Shown here piece by piece: positions 37,058-46,234 of a DNA stretch of 64,000 bases. How positions within the stretch are numbered: the first letter of the stretch is position 1; every line of letters starts with the position of its first letter. The position numbers were made by a program, and so were the translations under genes. Under the pieces are notes generated by a model. The model made no database searches. It was not told the origin of the DNA and worked only from the letters and a program-made list of their open reading frames with translations. Source of the stretch: Richelia sinica FACHB-800 (GTDB lineage Bacteria > Cyanobacteriota > Cyanobacteriia > Cyanobacteriales > Nostocaceae); the NCBI RefSeq assembly GCF_014698825.1, contig NZ_JACJTT010000013.1:55734-119733 (forward strand). The letters run 5' to 3'.

Positions 37058-38959
37058 TTAATTAGCTAGTAGAGGTGTAGAAGACGTGACTGGCATAAGT
37101 TTTAATGGTTCTCCCAACTGTGAGCCAATGATTTCTTCCAACGTTTGTCTATAAATTTCATAACTTTCCTCATCATGACATACAAATTTTACTTTTATGC
37201 TTAAATACTTATTTAAACAGTCAAGAGTCTCAGTCACAGCAATTTTTGCAGCCTGTTCGAGAGGAAATTTACCTTGTCCTGTACCTAATGATGGAAAAGC
37301 AATCGTACTTATCGATTTTTTGTGTGCCAGAATTAGGCTATTTTGATAGCACTTTGCTAATTTTTCTTGACTATTAGATTCACTATAAAATGGACTAACT
37401 GTATGTAATATCCACTTAGATGGAAGATTATACGCCTGTGTTATTTTTACTTCTCCAACATCACAATTATTTAGATTTTGGCACTCTTTTTGTAGTGCAT
37501 GTCCGGCAGCATTGTGAATAGCTATATCAATTTTTTTATTGTTAAAAGGCAAAGATAACCAACCTATTCTATGTCCTGGCATTAAGTTTTTATTGCTAGA
37601 ATTAACAATTGCATCAACTGATTCTTGGGTAATATCTCCCTGGATTATAGAAATTCTTTCCCTAATATTAATGCCTGATTTCAGCAAAATTAATTGTCTA
37701 ATTTCGGTAACTTCTTCAGCCGAAATCTTCATAAATTCTGCCATACGATTATGCAATTCAACTTCTTTTGTACTGATTACACCATCAGATGTTGCTAATT
37801 CCCAAGCAGTACATAATAATAAGCGATACTTGAGTCTTGCTTTATCAGGATTTTCTTCCTTAAGAATTCCAGAATATAGAATTTCTTCAAAACTTTTCTG
37901 TTCAATCATAGCAGCACGGACACGCTTTACATCTCGTTCATTAATTGCAGAGTTAAGAAGCAATTTTTCCAGAGTATCTTGTTCATGAATAGAAAAATCT
38001 CCATCAATCCAAGCCATAGGTAATCCAGCAATCAGAATATCTGCCATAAATGTACTTATTTTTCGTTTTTCACCTTCATTTCTTATTTGCATTACTCCAT
38101 GAAATACTCCTCCCCCGATAATAGCTGTTAAACCAATTGGAGCCGCAACAGTTAATAAGGAGTAAGCAGATCCACTGATAGCTATTCCACTGGATAAGCC
38201 AAAGGCTGCTTTTAGCGAAGTTAATAAACCAGCTTGAGTAAATATAGTTGTTGCTGTACCGTGAGCACTTATTCCAGCAAGAGTACCTGCTGTAATTCCT
38301 TCCGTTATGGAACCACCTATTTTTGCTAGCGGGGGTAGACCTTCTGCAATAATTCGGTGTCTAATTTCTTCCATAGAGAGAGAACCATCATCTTTAGGAG
38401 GTCTTAAATACGAAATAAACGAATTAGTTAATGTTATAATTGTGTCGTCATAATTAGTATCTGCATCTATTTTCTCCTTGGCTGAATCCAGAAGATTCTG
38501 TGTTTGTTTAATGACGTTTTCCCAAGGTTTACCTAAAACATTACTAAGTGCATCAATTTCTGAATTAATAAACTGCAAATCTTCAGGATATTGACTCAAT
38601 AAATAGTCGCGATTCAGCTTCAATATTATATCTAAAGATGCTAAAATAATAACAATAGCAAGCATTGCTGCAACAGGAGTCGTCATCGCTCCAATGATTG
38701 GCACACCTGTTAATGGAACATAGGAATATGCCATAAAACTTAGAATGCTACTAATAATCAGTAAGAGACAGGTAAGGTATTTTCTAGCTTCGGAATTAGT
38801 TCCAGAATCATTATATATAGTCCATAATAATTGTAGATAACGAGGAATATTAATAATTCGGGGTAAAGTAAATTTCAATAATTGTGCAGATAAAGGAAGA
38901 ATTACTGATGTAAAAAACTGTGATAATCCAGGCAGAAACATTAAAATTTCACGTATCAT
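37058..38959 (-). CDS. Membrane protein with TerB-like and macro domains
   Basis: About 633 residues. Two strongly hydrophobic helices (about 55-105), a charged coiled region, a Gly/Ala-rich hydrophobic stretch (about 215-290), then a TerB-like helical domain (about 300-420) with DGDFSIHEQDTLEKL and TSDGVISTKEVELH, and a C-terminal macro domain (about 430-600). The macro part has IIQGDITQESVDAIVNSSN and FPSLGTGQGKFP, the usual ADP-ribose binding blocks, but the GGG loop is replaced by a longer PGHRIGWLSLPFNNKK insert. ATG at 38959 has GGAG nine bases upstream, so the TTG at 38974 is rejected. This combination is unusual; ADP-ribose signalling or stress defence at the membrane is inference. 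Confidence 0.75.
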   Translation of the reverse strand: MIREILMFLPGLSQFFTSVILPLSAQLLKFTLPRIINIPRYLQLLWTIYNDSGTNSEARKYLTCLLLIISSILSFMAYSYVPLTGVPIIGAMTTPVAAMLAIVIILASLDIILKLNRDYLLSQYPEDLQFINSEIDALSNVLGKPWENVIKQTQNLLDSAKEKIDADTNYDDTIITLTNSFISYLRPPKDDGSLSMEEIRHRIIAEGLPPLAKIGGSITEGITAGTLAGISAHGTATTIFTQAGLLTSLKAAFGLSSGIAISGSAYSLLTVAAPIGLTAIIGGGVFHGVMQIRNEGEKRKISTFMADILIAGLPMAWIDGDFSIHEQDTLEKLLLNSAINERDVKRVRAAMIEQKSFEEILYSGILKEENPDKARLKYRLLLCTAWELATSDGVISTKEVELHNRMAEFMKISAEEVTEIRQLILLKSGINIRERISIIQGDITQESVDAIVNSSNKNLMPGHRIGWLSLPFNNKKIDIAIHNAAGHALQKECQNLNNCDVGEVKITQAYNLPSKWILHTVSPFYSESNSQEKLAKCYQNSLILAHKKSISTIAFPSLGTGQGKFPLEQAAKIAVTETLDCLNKYLSIKVKFVCHDEESYEIYRQTLEEIIGSQLGEPLKLMPVTSSTPLLAN

Positions 38960-39581
38960 TTTTCTGTTCTCCAATTACAAAAAATTATTGTTTTACTTTT
39001 TTCAAATTCAGAAATGTGCAGTTAATTAAGGCTAATTAGAGAATATGAGTTACTAATTATTTATGAAATTTCGTAACGAATTAGATTAGTAAGTTCATTT
39101 TTTTCAATTCCTAGAAATTTTTAATAGCATTTGATTCACTAATTTATGTAGTAAATAACATACTAATTGCTATATTAATCACATTTAACTGTAGTTGCAA
39201 ATTATTTATAACTATTTATATGTAATTTTGTTTTGAAAAGACTAAGCGTATATAGTAATAATTAGTACATTATTAATGCAGAATGATACACATATTAAAC
39301 AAGCAAGTTTATATCCTTAAGTGATAACTCTGAAAATGATGTTTGATTAGAAGATGTTTATAAGATAACAAGCATAACTGGAATTCTTGATACAGCAAGA
39401 TTAGAACATGATGCAAGCTATTAATAGTCTAATGTTTTCACTGTAGATAAACAGGGTAAATACTGCTAAAGAAATGCCGATTTTTTCAGTGAGATCACGT
39501 ATATTTAATTTTTTACGATTTATTAAAAATTCACAATTATATTTTTAATGTTGTGGATGGGCAAATGCCCACCCTTGCAGA
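38960..39581. other. AT-rich intergenic gap
   Basis: About 620 bases, very AT-rich. I see no gene. The right end has a GGGCAAATGCCC hairpin at 39556-39577. Confidence 0.5.
39553..39577 (-). terminator. Hairpin downstream of VWA operon
   Basis: Read leftward, GGGTGGGCATTTGCCCATCC forms a stem TGGGCA/TGCCCA, then ACAACATTAAAAAT. It lies just after the stop of the second VWA gene and probably ends the operon, though it lacks a T-run and is similar to a dispersed hairpin. Confidence 0.5.
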
Positions 39582-40886
39582 CTATTCCCGTAACACAGTT
39601 TTCGATACAATTCTCGTTTTCTTGCGTTCGGCAGAGGTGAGTTCTTGGCCGGCTTGGAGACGAGTGGCAGAAGTTTGCAGGACTGTGGCTGCACTGGTGT
39701 CGCCAATTTGTAAGGCGGTTTTGGCGGCAGTTTGCAACATAGTTGCTGCACCAGCGCGATCGCCCTGTTGTAGTTTAGCCTCTGCTAGTTGGGTTTGGCG
39801 ATACTTAGCTAATACCAAAATAGCCTGTTGCACCTGAGGATTAATTGTTGGGTGGTAAGTCTTGGTGACATGGGCATAAATTGGTATTAAGGGAGAAAGC
39901 AAACCCTGTTTATCTTCAGCTGGGTCATCGTAGCGGACTTGAATATGACCAATGACATGTTTACCTTCAGGTAATTGTCCTAAGTAAATATTCGCTAAAA
40001 CAACTCTTTCTTCCTCACGCATCAAGTCTCCCAACCGAATCACAAAACTACCACTGCTTTCTACATCGAATGGTAATTCAATGGTGTCTGGTGCTACTTG
40101 AGCAATGGGTTTCAAGTCTGCAAGACGAACACCGGGAACTAAAGACAGCAATAAATGAGCATTAGTTAACCCTACAGACTGAATCCGTCGAAACAAGCGA
40201 CCAAATTGATTGACAGCTTGTTCAGGATGCTCAATATAAGCCAGACTACCACCACCGGCATCAGCGATATCCTCCAGTAAATCGTGGTTCCAGTCATGAC
40301 CAAAACCAAGGGTGTTGATAGTTAAGTTGACCTTAGTGGCTTTTTTCGCCAATTCCAAACACCGTTTATCATCGCTGGGGCCAATTTGCCATTTCCAAAT
40401 CCGTAAACCCTCATCTCCATGCCCATCGGTGAGAAGAAAAGCTTGGGAAACAGCACCTTTTGTCCCTTTCATCAATTCTGTAATCCCCAAGGACAAGCCC
40501 TCAGCAATTACCGTCCCTCCAGCCGCCTTCAGCTTATCCTTGAGTTGGGCTTTGATGCTTTCGATGTCTTGGACAATTTGATTAGGGATAATGACCTCAG
40601 CAGTGCCAGCAAAAGCAACGATAGAGATGCGATCGCCTACATTCGGTGTCACACCATCCCCTGGCTTGAGTTGATCTAGTAATTGTTCAACCGCTTGAAT
40701 CACAATATTCATTGGTTCCCCATACATGGAACCGCTAGTATCGAGAATCAAGCACAAATTCAAGGGTAAATTTTGGTCGAACTCACCAGGGATAGCGGAA
40801 ATAGAAATTGCTAATTGACGTTGGCTACTCGATTGGGCCGCATCAATATTCGGATCATTTAGCGCCGAGAGTATTTGCACTTTCAT
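39582..40886 (-). CDS. VWA domain protein (second of tandem pair)
   Basis: 434 residues. VWA domain (about 40-215) with MIDAS motif LDTSGSMYGEP and downstream TxxxxD (FLLTDGHGD). A beta-rich middle (about 225-345) resembles inter-alpha-trypsin-like C-terminal parts, and a helical tail near 370-430 has KLQQGDRAGAATMLQTAAKTALQIGDTSAATVLQTSATRLQAGQELT. It is clearly a paralogue of the adjacent gene; a loop near 95 (KPGDGVTPNVGDR) and one near 172 (IWKWQIGPSDDK) are insertions. Start overlaps the upstream stop by ATGA. Confidence 0.85.
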   Translation of the reverse strand: MKVQILSALNDPNIDAAQSSSQRQLAISISAIPGEFDQNLPLNLCLILDTSGSMYGEPMNIVIQAVEQLLDQLKPGDGVTPNVGDRISIVAFAGTAEVIIPNQIVQDIESIKAQLKDKLKAAGGTVIAEGLSLGITELMKGTKGAVSQAFLLTDGHGDEGLRIWKWQIGPSDDKRCLELAKKATKVNLTINTLGFGHDWNHDLLEDIADAGGGSLAYIEHPEQAVNQFGRLFRRIQSVGLTNAHLLLSLVPGVRLADLKPIAQVAPDTIELPFDVESSGSFVIRLGDLMREEERVVLANIYLGQLPEGKHVIGHIQVRYDDPAEDKQGLLSPLIPIYAHVTKTYHPTINPQVQQAILVLAKYRQTQLAEAKLQQGDRAGAATMLQTAAKTALQIGDTSAATVLQTSATRLQAGQELTSAERKKTRIVSKTVLRE

Positions 40887-42139
40887 TTGCGGGGAGCATC
40901 TTGCAACACGGTTTTTGAGACAATCTTGGTCTTCTTGCGATCGCTTTCTGATAACTCTTCCCCTGCTTGCAAGCGGGTAGCAGAAGTTTGTAGCACTGTT
41001 GCCGCACTTGCATCTCCCATTTGCAGAGCGGTTTTTGCCGCCGTTTGTAACATTGTCGCCGCCCCAGCGCGATCGCCCTGTTGTAACTTCATTTCTGCTA
41101 ACTGGGTTTGGCGATATTTAGCCAAAGCTAAGATATATCTTTGCACTTGGGGGTTAGGAGCAGGTTGGTAGTCCCCGGTGGAATTAACGTGAATTGGTAG
41201 ATTTTGAGAATATAACCCGACTTGGTTGATGGCTGGATCATCATAGCGAACTTGAACATTCGCGATCGCCTGTTTTCCTTCTGGCAACTGTCCCAAATAA
41301 ATATTAGCCAAAACCACACGCTCCACGTCTTTCATCAAATCTCCCAAGCGCACCGCCAACCGACCATCGGGTTCTACTTGTACCCCTAATTCGATAGTAT
41401 CGGGAGACACTTGCGCCACTGGTTTTAATTCTGCTAATCGTACATTAGGTAACAGAGAAATTAACAGATAAGCATTGGTCAAACCCACAGTTTGCATCCG
41501 CGTAAATAGACGGCTAAACTCAGCCACAGCTTGGTCTGGCTGTTGAATGTAAGATAAACTGCCTAAAGCCGCATCAGCGATTTTTTCTAAAATATCGTGG
41601 TTCCAATTATCACCAAAACCCAAAGTATTCAAAGTCAAATTATAACTAGCCGCCAATTGAGCAAACTTCAAACAGCGATCGTTATCCCCATGCTCATTTT
41701 CACCATCTGTTAACAAAAAAATCTGAGAAATCGCATCTTTCTTACCCTTAGCTAACTCCTCAATCCCCAAGCGCAGACCTTCATCTATAGCAGTTCCTCC
41801 ATCTGCACTCAGTCCCTTAATTTGTTGTTTAATATATTCTCTATCTTCTATAAATTGATTGGGGATTAAGACCTTAGCCCGGTGGTCAAACACCACAATG
41901 CTTAATCTGTCTTCAGACCGCAACCTATCAACCAACAGACATGCAGCTTGCTTCACCGTTTCCAAAGGCCGCCCACCCATAGAACCGCTATGGTCTAGAG
42001 CTAAACATAAATTCATTGGTGCATTGCGATCTAAAGTTTCACCTGCCGCCGAAATCGAAATCGCCAACTGACGTTGAGTAGTAGCTTGATGCAAATCTAC
42101 ATTGACATCACTCAGGGTAGGCTGCAAACTTACCTTCAT
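40883..42139 (-). CDS. VWA domain protein (first of tandem pair)
   Basis: 418 residues, same architecture as its downstream paralogue: MIDAS LDHSGSMGGRP near 50, FLLTDGENEHGD near 140, beta domain, and the same helical tail. The MIDAS is intact, so metal-dependent protein binding is expected. No chelatase or MoxR gene is adjacent, so the partner is unknown. Its stop overlaps the downstream start (ATGA), so the pair is co-translated. ATG at 42139. Confidence 0.87.
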   Translation of the reverse strand: MKVSLQPTLSDVNVDLHQATTQRQLAISISAAGETLDRNAPMNLCLALDHSGSMGGRPLETVKQAACLLVDRLRSEDRLSIVVFDHRAKVLIPNQFIEDREYIKQQIKGLSADGGTAIDEGLRLGIEELAKGKKDAISQIFLLTDGENEHGDNDRCLKFAQLAASYNLTLNTLGFGDNWNHDILEKIADAALGSLSYIQQPDQAVAEFSRLFTRMQTVGLTNAYLLISLLPNVRLAELKPVAQVSPDTIELGVQVEPDGRLAVRLGDLMKDVERVVLANIYLGQLPEGKQAIANVQVRYDDPAINQVGLYSQNLPIHVNSTGDYQPAPNPQVQRYILALAKYRQTQLAEMKLQQGDRAGAATMLQTAAKTALQMGDASAATVLQTSATRLQAGEELSESDRKKTKIVSKTVLQDAPRK

Positions 42140-42509
42140 AATCTATATTTCCTAATGTGGCACTTCTATACTATTTATTTATTAAATAACTTCAAAAGCA
42201 GGCTTTTGAACTACGGAAAGAAGATAACAGCCTCAAACAAGGCAGTTAAGACATTAACTATAACTAAAACTGAAACACTCAAAGGCTTTTTACCCTGTCA
42301 CCTGTCACCTGTACCCTGTCCCCTGTCACCTGTACCCTGTCCCCTGTCTCCGTCCACCAATGACTAATCGCCAAACATCGCCTAATATTCAAAATATCCT
42401 AGTTACCCAAATTTTTGAGGGATGAGAGAGGAATCCACACCCTCAATATAGCTGGCATCGCGCTAGGATGTATTACAGTTAACGGCACAATTTCAGGCTA
42501 TCAGTTGCT
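42140..42509. other. Intergenic region before clpR
   Basis: About 370 bases between divergent genes, with a heptanucleotide array in the middle. The final 150 bases carry the probable clpR leader; I see no gene there. Confidence 0.5.
42294..42349 (+). repeat. Heptanucleotide repeat array (CCTGTCA-type)
   Basis: Eight heptamers: CCTGTCA twice, CCTGTAC, CCTGTCC, CCTGTCA, CCTGTAC, CCTGTCC, CCTGTCT. Same family as 20864-20905 and 43226-43260. Confidence 0.88.
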
Positions 42510-43172
42510 ATGGACATTTCCCCCATCAAGGCTGTGCAAGCCCCCTACTACGGCGATAACTTCTACCGGACACCGCCGCCAGATTTACCTTCCCTGCTTT
42601 TGAAGGAGCGAATTGTCTATCTGGGGATGCCACTGGTGCCTGCGGTTACAGAACTAATTATTGCTGAGTTGCTGTTTTTGCAGTCCGACGACCCAGACAA
42701 ACCTATTAAAATTTACATCAACTCTACTGGCACTTCTGGTTACAGTGGCGAACCTATCGGTTTTGAAACTGAAGCTTTCGCTATCTATGACACCATGAAA
42801 TACATCAAGCCGCCCATCCACACCATTTGTATTGGTTCAGCAATGGGTATGGCAGCAATGCTCCTCAGTGCTGGTACTAAAGGTTGTCGTGCTAGTTTGC
42901 CGCATTCTTCAATTATTCTGCACCAGCCCAAGAGCTACGCCCAAGGCCAAGCTACAGATATTCAAATTCGCGCCAGGGAAGTTTTAGCTAACAAAGCTTC
43001 TATGGTTGATATTCTGTCTCGTACTACTGGACAGTTACCAGAAAAAATTACTAAGGACATGGATCGCCTGTTCTACATGACTCCCCACCAAGCGAAGGAG
43101 TACGGTTTAATTGACCGAGTTTTTGAGAAAGAAGAACTCGCTAATCCGCCTCTTCCCGCTAGTGTGCTTTAA
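42510..43172 (+). CDS. clpR: ClpR, inactive ClpP-like protease subunit
   Basis: 220 residues. The ClpP fold is clear (LLKERIVYLGMPLV, then LPHSSIILHQP), but the nucleophile position in GSAMGMAAMLL, aligned to [12 protein letters not shown] of the neighbour, has Gly (about 113) in place of Ser. The His of ILHQP is kept. Cyanobacterial ClpR forms mixed rings with ClpP3. A loop TGTSGYSGEPIGFETE near 70-85 is longer than in ClpP. The gene is followed by clpP3 at 109 bases, the conserved clpR-clpP3 order. Confidence 0.93.
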   Translation: MDISPIKAVQAPYYGDNFYRTPPPDLPSLLLKERIVYLGMPLVPAVTELIIAELLFLQSDDPDKPIKIYINSTGTSGYSGEPIGFETEAFAIYDTMKYIKPPIHTICIGSAMGMAAMLLSAGTKGCRASLPHSSIILHQPKSYAQGQATDIQIRAREVLANKASMVDILSRTTGQLPEKITKDMDRLFYMTPHQAKEYGLIDRVFEKEELANPPLPASVL

Positions 43173-43225
43173 AGGAAACAAGGTCAGCTGAGGAAGAAAA
43201 TTCTGACTCTATCACCTCTTCTTCT

Positions 43226-43260
43226 CTGTTACCTGTTACCTATCCCCTGTCACCTGACTC
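43226..43260 (+). repeat. Heptanucleotide repeat array between clpR and clpP3
   Basis: Five heptamers: CTGTTAC twice, CTATCCC, CTGTCAC, CTGACTC. It occupies the middle of the 109-base gap inside the clpR-clpP3 operon. Confidence 0.75.
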
Positions 43261-43281
43261 ATTACAAACGGAGTAGTTAAA

Positions 43282-43875
43282 ATGCCTATAGGTGTTCCTA
43301 AAGTTCCTTACCGGATGCCCGGAGGGCAATTTACAGACTGGATTAGCATTTACGATCGCCTCTACCGTGAGAGAATCATTTTCTTGGGCAGAGATGTAGA
43401 TGATGAAATCGCTAACCAAATTATTGCCGTCATGCTCTATCTGGATTCAGAAGATCCAGGTAAGGATATTTATCTATATATCAATTCTCCCGGTGGGATG
43501 GTCACATCCGGTTTGGCGATTTATGACACCATGCAACACATCAAGTCTGATGTGGTAACAATTTGCGTTGGTTTGGCTGCATCCATGGGTTCTTTCCTGT
43601 TGGCTGCTGGTACTAAAGGCAAACGTCTCGCCTTACCCCATTCTCGAATCATGATTCACCAACCTTCTGGTGGCACTCGTGGACAAGCTTCTGATATCGA
43701 AATTGAAGCTAGAGAAATTCTCCGCATTCGTAACCAATTAAACCAAATTTATGCTGATAATACTGGTCAATCTTTAGCCAAAATTGAAAAAGATATGGAT
43801 AGAGACTTTTTCATGTCTGCTCAAGAAGCTAAAGAATATGGTTTGATTGACCGTGTAATTGAAGAACGCCAGTAA
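43282..43875 (+). CDS. clpP: ATP-dependent Clp protease proteolytic subunit ClpP3
   Basis: 197 residues. Active-site Ser101 ([13 protein letters not shown]), His126 (IMIHQPSGG) and the Asp near 175 are in place. ClpP3 with ClpR forms the essential core degraded-protein chamber that works with ClpC in cyanobacteria. The first residues [16 protein letters not shown] are typical of cyanobacterial ClpP3. A GGAG lies about 9 bases before the ATG at 43282. A hairpin follows the stop. Confidence 0.95.
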   Translation: MPIGVPKVPYRMPGGQFTDWISIYDRLYRERIIFLGRDVDDEIANQIIAVMLYLDSEDPGKDIYLYINSPGGMVTSGLAIYDTMQHIKSDVVTICVGLAASMGSFLLAAGTKGKRLALPHSRIMIHQPSGGTRGQASDIEIEAREILRIRNQLNQIYADNTGQSLAKIEKDMDRDFFMSAQEAKEYGLIDRVIEERQ

Positions 43876-43906
43876 TCTGGTATCAATAACGGGAAGCAAG
43901 GCACGA

Positions 43907-43929
43907 AAGATCACAAAATTGTGAATCTT
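43907..43929 (+). terminator. Hairpin after clpP3
   Basis: AAGATCACAA pairs with TTGTGAATCTT (one bulge), 30 bases after the stop. The downstream CACCATTTGC is only weakly T-rich, so it may be a weak terminator. Confidence 0.5.
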
Positions 43930-44080
43930 CACCATTTGCTTTCCTTTATTCATATTGACAAACGGTCAATTGTGAACATTAAAGTATAAAATTCTTTCTT
44001 ATGATTGGCAGTTCCAACATTTAGTATTCAGCGCTAATTGTTGATATATACAATCAATATTGATTAACTGATGGCTCAAG

Positions 44081-44689
44081 ATGGAACTTGGAGATTGCTA
44101 TCGTTTATTGGGCTTGAGATCAGGAGCTTCATTTTCTGACATTAAAGCCTCTTATCGGCGATTGGTGCAACAGTATCATCCCGATATTAACCCAGATGAT
44201 TTAAAAGCTAAAGAAAAGTTTATTGCTCTGACGGAAGCTTATAAATTTCTACAGACGGTTGTTCCCCCAGATGACTCACCTGTCCCAGCAAACTCATCTT
44301 CTGTTCAACCAGGGAGTGATGGTGAGGCAAAGGCCTCTAAAGTAGGCAGGAAAACAACTGTCACACCCCATCCACCCAAATTAGAAGATATAGAGCAGCA
44401 GCTAAAATGGAAAACCTACGAGCAGTTGCAGCGATTTTTGCAAGCTAAACGTTTTCCTCAAGCGATCGCTCTGGCGGAAGCGTTAGCAGCCAGATTACCA
44501 AAAGATGCAGAAGTTCGTCAATGGCAGGCGATTGCTTATCAAATTTGGGGACGGGCACTCATTACCGAAAAGCAATTGCCAAAAGCTAGAATTTATTTAC
44601 ACAAAGCCTTAAAAACAGACCCCTATAACAAGGCTTTATGGAGTGAAGTACAGCAAGATTTCCAACGCTTGAAGCAAATTGTTCGCTGA
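44081..44689 (+). CDS. J-domain (DnaJ-like) protein
   Basis: 202 residues. The J domain (about 3-62) has the HPD motif in QYHPDINPDDLKAKEKF, so it can stimulate an Hsp70 partner. The rest has a linker and a TPR-like C-terminal region (about 115-200). No Gly/Phe or zinc domain, so it is a type III J-protein, not DnaJ itself. It lies five bases ahead of moaD on the same strand, suggesting one transcript. Confidence 0.9.
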   Translation: MELGDCYRLLGLRSGASFSDIKASYRRLVQQYHPDINPDDLKAKEKFIALTEAYKFLQTVVPPDDSPVPANSSSVQPGSDGEAKASKVGRKTTVTPHPPKLEDIEQQLKWKTYEQLQRFLQAKRFPQAIALAEALAARLPKDAEVRQWQAIAYQIWGRALITEKQLPKARIYLHKALKTDPYNKALWSEVQQDFQRLKQIVR

Positions 44690-44694
44690 GTTTT

Positions 44695-44955
44695 ATGTCG
44701 TCATATACCATTACCGTTACGGTGAAGTTATTCGCCGCTTATCAAGAAGCCTGTGGAGTGAGCGAACTAGTTTTAGATTTCCCCCCTGGTACAACTGTAG
44801 CCGCAGTATGCGATCGCTTAATTAACCAACATCCAGAACTAGACCAATGGCGTAACCTCACCCGCTTTGGCATTAATTTTCAATTTGTTCAACCAGACAC
44901 ACCCATGGAAAATGGTGATGAAGTTGTGTTAATTCCCCCAGTCAGCGGTGGCTAA
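44695..44955 (+). CDS. moaD: Molybdopterin synthase sulphur carrier subunit MoaD
   Basis: 86 residues of the ubiquitin-like MoaD/ThiS fold, ending in VSGG; the C-terminal Gly-Gly receives sulphur as a thiocarboxylate. FAAYQEACGVSELVLDFPPGTTVAAV near 12-38 and GDEVVLIPPVSGG at the end match the family. It donates sulphur during molybdenum cofactor synthesis. Five bases after the J-domain gene. Confidence 0.93.
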   Translation: MSSYTITVTVKLFAAYQEACGVSELVLDFPPGTTVAAVCDRLINQHPELDQWRNLTRFGINFQFVQPDTPMENGDEVVLIPPVSGG

Positions 44956-45094
44956 ATGTATCTGAATATGCTGCCCAACACTGTGCTCTATAATGAGAAA
45001 TATTAGCAGTATTTAATTAACAATATTTTCCCTACCCCCCAAACAATAAAACCTGAAAAATTGTAGCCATCAATACATTCAAAGCTCAACCATT

Positions 45095-45121
45095 ATTGTC
45101 ATTAAATGATTGACAATCATT
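45095..45121. promoter_or_regulatory. Overlapping Fur-like palindromes
   Basis: AATGATTGACAATCATT (45105-45121) is a perfect 8-1-8 inverted repeat. It overlaps a second inverted repeat, ATTGTCA (45095-45101) with TGACAAT (45111-45117). Layout and sequence fit a Fur-type operator and the -35 hexamer is inside. The regulator is inference. Confidence 0.6.
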
Positions 45122-45138
45122 GTTCAGTCCTATATTAT
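45110..45138 (+). promoter_or_regulatory. Sigma-70 promoter of the multicopper oxidase gene
   Basis: Consensus -35 TTGACA (45110-45115), a 17-base spacer and -10 TATTAT (45133-45138). The -35 lies within the Fur-like palindromes, so a bound repressor would block it. Predicted leader is about 65 bases. Confidence 0.75.
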
Positions 45139-45208
45139 ACCCACAGCTAATTGCAAATCTTTAGCAATTTTTCTACAGCAGTTCCTTTTAAAAGTCTTCA
45201 CCCAGATC

Positions 45209-46234
45209 ATGTCTAACCGCTTTACCCTGAGTAAAGAGCAACTTTGGAACCGTCGTCAACTGCTGAAACTGGGATTAACAAGTGCGGGTATCGCTGGCGC
45301 AGCAGCCATATGGCAAACACTTAACGTCAAAAATCAGTCAAAAGTCAAAGTGCCACCCATGGGAATGATGGCAAATCATGTACACCATGATGCCGCCAAC
45401 CCCATGCAAGTTTTACGAGAGTTTGAATACGGCACAATTAAACAAGAAAATGGCCGGACTATTCGCGAATTTCAACTAACTGCCGGTACTTCCACAATTC
45501 AGTTAAACAGTGCCGTCACCTACAATATTTGGGATTTAAATGGACGCATTCCCGGCCCCACATTACGAGTCAAACAAGGGGAACGAGTCCGAATAGTTTT
45601 CCTTAACCAAGCTGGACATTCCCATTCACTACATTTCCACGGTGTTCATCCTTCCGGAATGGATGGAGTTCGTCCAGTGGGAAACGGAAAAGCCACAATT
45701 TACGAATTTGATGCCGAACCCTATGGTGTTCATCTCTACCACTGTCACGTTGAACCAGTCACCCGTCACATCGCCAAGGGGTTATATGGCATGTTTATTA
45801 TTGACCCACCTACACCCCGTCCCCCAGCCGATGAAATCGTATTGATTATGTCTGGCTATGACGTGAATGATGATAACCACAATGAATATTATGCTTTCAA
45901 TGGGTTACCACATCATTACATGCACAACCCCATCCGTATTTATCAAAATCAATTAATTCGATTATATGTGTTAAATATCATTGAATTTGACCCCGCAGTC
46001 ACTTTTCACCTCCACGCCAATTTTTTCGATGTCTATCGTTCAGGTATGACCATGACACCCAGCGAAAAAACTGATGTCATCACCATGGGTGTAGCGGAAA
46101 GGCATATTTTGGAATTTAGCTTCCGCTATCCAGGTAAATATATGTTTCATCCCCATCAGGATGCTGTAGCTGAAAACGGATGTATGGGTCAATTTGAAGT
46201 TGTGCCAGAAAATGATGCCAAAACTTCTATCTAG
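45209..46234 (+). CDS. Tat-exported multicopper oxidase
   Basis: 341 residues. A twin-arginine signal (NRRQLLKLGLTSAGIAG, about 14-30) predicts export folded. Two cupredoxin domains carry four copper-ligand blocks: HSHSLHFHG, HLYHCHVEPVTRHIAKG, VTFHLHANFF and MFHPHQDAVAENGCMG. This fits a small multicopper oxidase of the two-domain/nitrite-reductase-like type; given neighbours (FTR1, ferritin-like, reductase-like), ferroxidase is the likely role. The HCH and HPHQ blocks differ from the classic HCHxxxH, so electron path is uncertain. ATG at 45209; a frame open further upstream runs through the promoter and is rejected. Confidence 0.85.
   Translation: MSNRFTLSKEQLWNRRQLLKLGLTSAGIAGAAAIWQTLNVKNQSKVKVPPMGMMANHVHHDAANPMQVLREFEYGTIKQENGRTIREFQLTAGTSTIQLNSAVTYNIWDLNGRIPGPTLRVKQGERVRIVFLNQAGHSHSLHFHGVHPSGMDGVRPVGNGKATIYEFDAEPYGVHLYHCHVEPVTRHIAKGLYGMFIIDPPTPRPPADEIVLIMSGYDVNDDNHNEYYAFNGLPHHYMHNPIRIYQNQLIRLYVLNIIEFDPAVTFHLHANFFDVYRSGMTMTPSEKTDVITMGVAERHILEFSFRYPGKYMFHPHQDAVAENGCMGQFEVVPENDAKTSI

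Noticed and set aside
45110..45208. Longer N-terminus of the multicopper oxidase
   Set aside because: It would put the start inside the -35 box and place 33 residues before the Tat signal.
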